NCBI GenBank assembly: GCA_905214315.1
Contig: CAJMLN010000078.1
Span: 1 to 6,349 of the forward strand
Origin: an uncultured bacterium
Lineage (GTDB): Bacteria; Bacillota; Clostridia; Christensenellales; QALW01
DNA length: 6,349 nucleotides
Direction: 5' to 3'
Position numbers and translations under genes: made by a program. Shown here piece by piece: positions 5,158 through 6,349 of this stretch; within the stretch, counting starts at the first letter, position 1; each line of letters begins with the position of its first letter. The notes beneath the pieces were generated by a model. The model was not told the origin of the DNA. It saw only the letters and a list, made by a program, of their open reading frames with translations, and searched no databases.

Positions 5158-6349
5158 ATGCAAAATCAAACGATCCTTGTTCTTGATTTCGGCGGCCAGT
5201 ATAAAGAACTGATTGCCCGGCGCGTACGTGAATGCCATGTATATTCCGTAATCAAACCCGGAAGCCTTACAGCAGCACAAATCAAAGCAATTGCCCCCAT
5301 CGGCATCATCTTTACCGGCGGACCCAATAGTGTATATGAAGAAGACGCTCCTTCCTGCGATCCTGCCGTTTTTTCCTTGGGGATTCCGATTTTAGGCATA
5401 TGCTACGGCCTGCAGCTGATGTGCCACACACTGGGCGGCACAATAGAAAGCGGGAATATGCGGGAATACGGAAAAGTTGATACCCATCTGACGCCTTCTT
5501 CCCCATTATTTCAAAATCTTCCTCCGCAGACAAAAACCCTGATGAGCCATACCGATCATGTAGAAAAACTCCCCGCGGGATTTGTTTCTATTGCACACTC
5601 AGCAAACTGTGCCAATGCAGCAATCGCAAATACCGAAAAGGCGCTATATGGCCTGCAATTTCACCCGGAAGTGGAAACTACCGATAACGGTACGGAAATC
5701 ATCAAAAACTTTGTATACAATATCTGTGGCGCAAAAGGCGATTTTACAATGGCGGATTATATCCAGCAGCAGATCAGCGCCATTCGTACACAGGTCGGTA
5801 AGGAAAAAGTCCTCTTAGGCCTCTCCGGTGGCGTAGATTCTTCTGTATGTGCAGCCCTTTTGGAAAAAGCAATTCCTGACCAGGTGGTATGTATTTTTGT
5901 CGATCACGGCTGCATGCGGAAAAACGAAGGTGACGAAATTGAGGCTGTTTTTTCTAAAAAAAGGCTGAAATTCATCCGTGTTAATGCAGAAGACCGTTTT
6001 CTTTCCAAGCTCCGCGGCGTTTCCGATCCGGAGCAGAAACGAAAAATCATCGGCCGTGAGTTTGTAGCTTTATTTGAAGAGGAAGCACGTAAGCACGGCG
6101 ACTGCAAATTCCTCGCCCAGGGTACTATTTATCCAGACGTTATTGAATCCGGCGCCAACAATTCCGCTACAATCAAGAGTCATCATAATGTAGGCGGTCT
6201 GCCGGAGGACATGGGCTTCATCGGACTGGTAGAGCCTCTGCGCGGGCTCTTTAAAGATGAAGTGCGCAAGCTGGGCCGTCAATTAAAACTTTCCAAAGTA
6301 TTGGTAGAACGGCAGCCTTTTCCCGGTCCGGGACTGGCAATCCGTATCG
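5158..6349 (+). CDS. guaA: GMP synthase (glutamine-hydrolysing), 3' end cut by window
   Basis: GuaA converts XMP, glutamine and ATP to GMP, the last step of de novo guanine nucleotide synthesis, in the cytosol. Reading from the ATG at 5158 gives 397 codons without a stop before the window ends; the family is about 510-520 residues, so roughly the last 115, most of the C-terminal dimerisation domain, lie outside. The class I glutamine amidotransferase domain (about 4-190) has FTGGPNSVY (52-60), nucleophile C82 in GICYGLQLM, and H169/E171 in FHPEVET. The ATP pyrophosphatase domain begins near 198 with the PP-loop SGGVDSS (223-229), then VDHGCMRKNE (248-257) and AQGTIYPDVIES (320-331). FPGPGLAIR (388-396) is a GuaA C-terminal signature. 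AAGGAAG (5144-5150) lies 7 nt before the start. It is divergent from asnA. No key residue is missing. Confidence 0.97.
   Translation, partial: MQNQTILVLDFGGQYKELIARRVRECHVYSVIKPGSLTAAQIKAIAPIGIIFTGGPNSVYEEDAPSCDPAVFSLGIPILGICYGLQLMCHTLGGTIESGNMREYGKVDTHLTPSSPLFQNLPPQTKTLMSHTDHVEKLPAGFVSIAHSANCANAAIANTEKALYGLQFHPEVETTDNGTEIIKNFVYNICGAKGDFTMADYIQQQISAIRTQVGKEKVLLGLSGGVDSSVCAALLEKAIPDQVVCIFVDHGCMRKNEGDEIEAVFSKKRLKFIRVNAEDRFLSKLRGVSDPEQKRKIIGREFVALFEEEARKHGDCKFLAQGTIYPDVIESGANNSATIKSHHNVGGLPEDMGFIGLVEPLRGLFKDEVRKLGRQLKLSKVLVERQPFPGPGLAIRI

Noticed and set aside
5166..5533. Minus-strand open frames within guaA.
   Set aside because: The plus strand encodes an intact, motif-complete GMP synthase through this region.

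Overview
The window reads as chromosomal DNA of a low-to-moderate GC, probably anaerobic member of the Bacillota. The grounds are strong GGAGG-type ribosome binding sites, sigma-A-like promoters, AT-rich spacers, a Firmicutes-style GMP synthase (DFGGQY start), an ammonia-dependent asparagine synthetase, an iron alcohol dehydrogenase and a TIGR03905-type small TSCPD protein. Clostridia or Negativicutes fit best; I cannot name a genus.

Layout. (1) 1-1200 is a regulator-protease module typical of mobile elements: an XRE-family repressor on + (69-548) facing an ImmA/IrrE metallopeptidase on - (511-1080), overlapping tail to tail by 38 nt. No integrase, relaxase or structural gene is visible, so it is either a stand-alone module or the edge of an element continuing left of the window. 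(2) 1201-4990 is one leftward transcription unit: promoter (4985-5013), asnA, TSCPD-domain protein, iron-containing alcohol dehydrogenase, rhaM-type L-rhamnose mutarotase, B3-like metallo-beta-lactamase-fold hydrolase, then a strong intrinsic terminator (1191-1235). (3) 4944-5157 is a divergent control region with an asnA promoter, a guaA promoter and a large bulged inverted repeat that includes the guaA -35 box. (4) 5158-6349 is guaA on +, complete at its N terminus and cut by the window end after 397 codons.

How the genes work together. asnA (Asp + NH3 to Asn) and guaA (XMP + Gln to GMP) are divergent nitrogen-handling housekeeping genes. The genes behind asnA make a less obvious set: a sugar mutarotase, an NAD(P)H alcohol/aldehyde dehydrogenase and a zinc hydrolase, with no rhamnose isomerase, kinase or aldolase nearby. 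The dehydrogenase is probably translationally coupled to the small four-cysteine TSCPD protein. Pathway membership is inference.

Three genes have better starts than the longest open frame suggests (ImmA at 1080, MBL at 2068, alcohol dehydrogenase at 3658), each decided by a Shine-Dalgarno sequence lying inside the longer frame. I found no RNA gene, CRISPR array, insertion sequence or known riboswitch. Nothing here is clearly a new system. The best leads are the guaA operator-like repeat, the orphan mutarotase/dehydrogenase/hydrolase operon, and the overlapping convergent repressor-protease pair.
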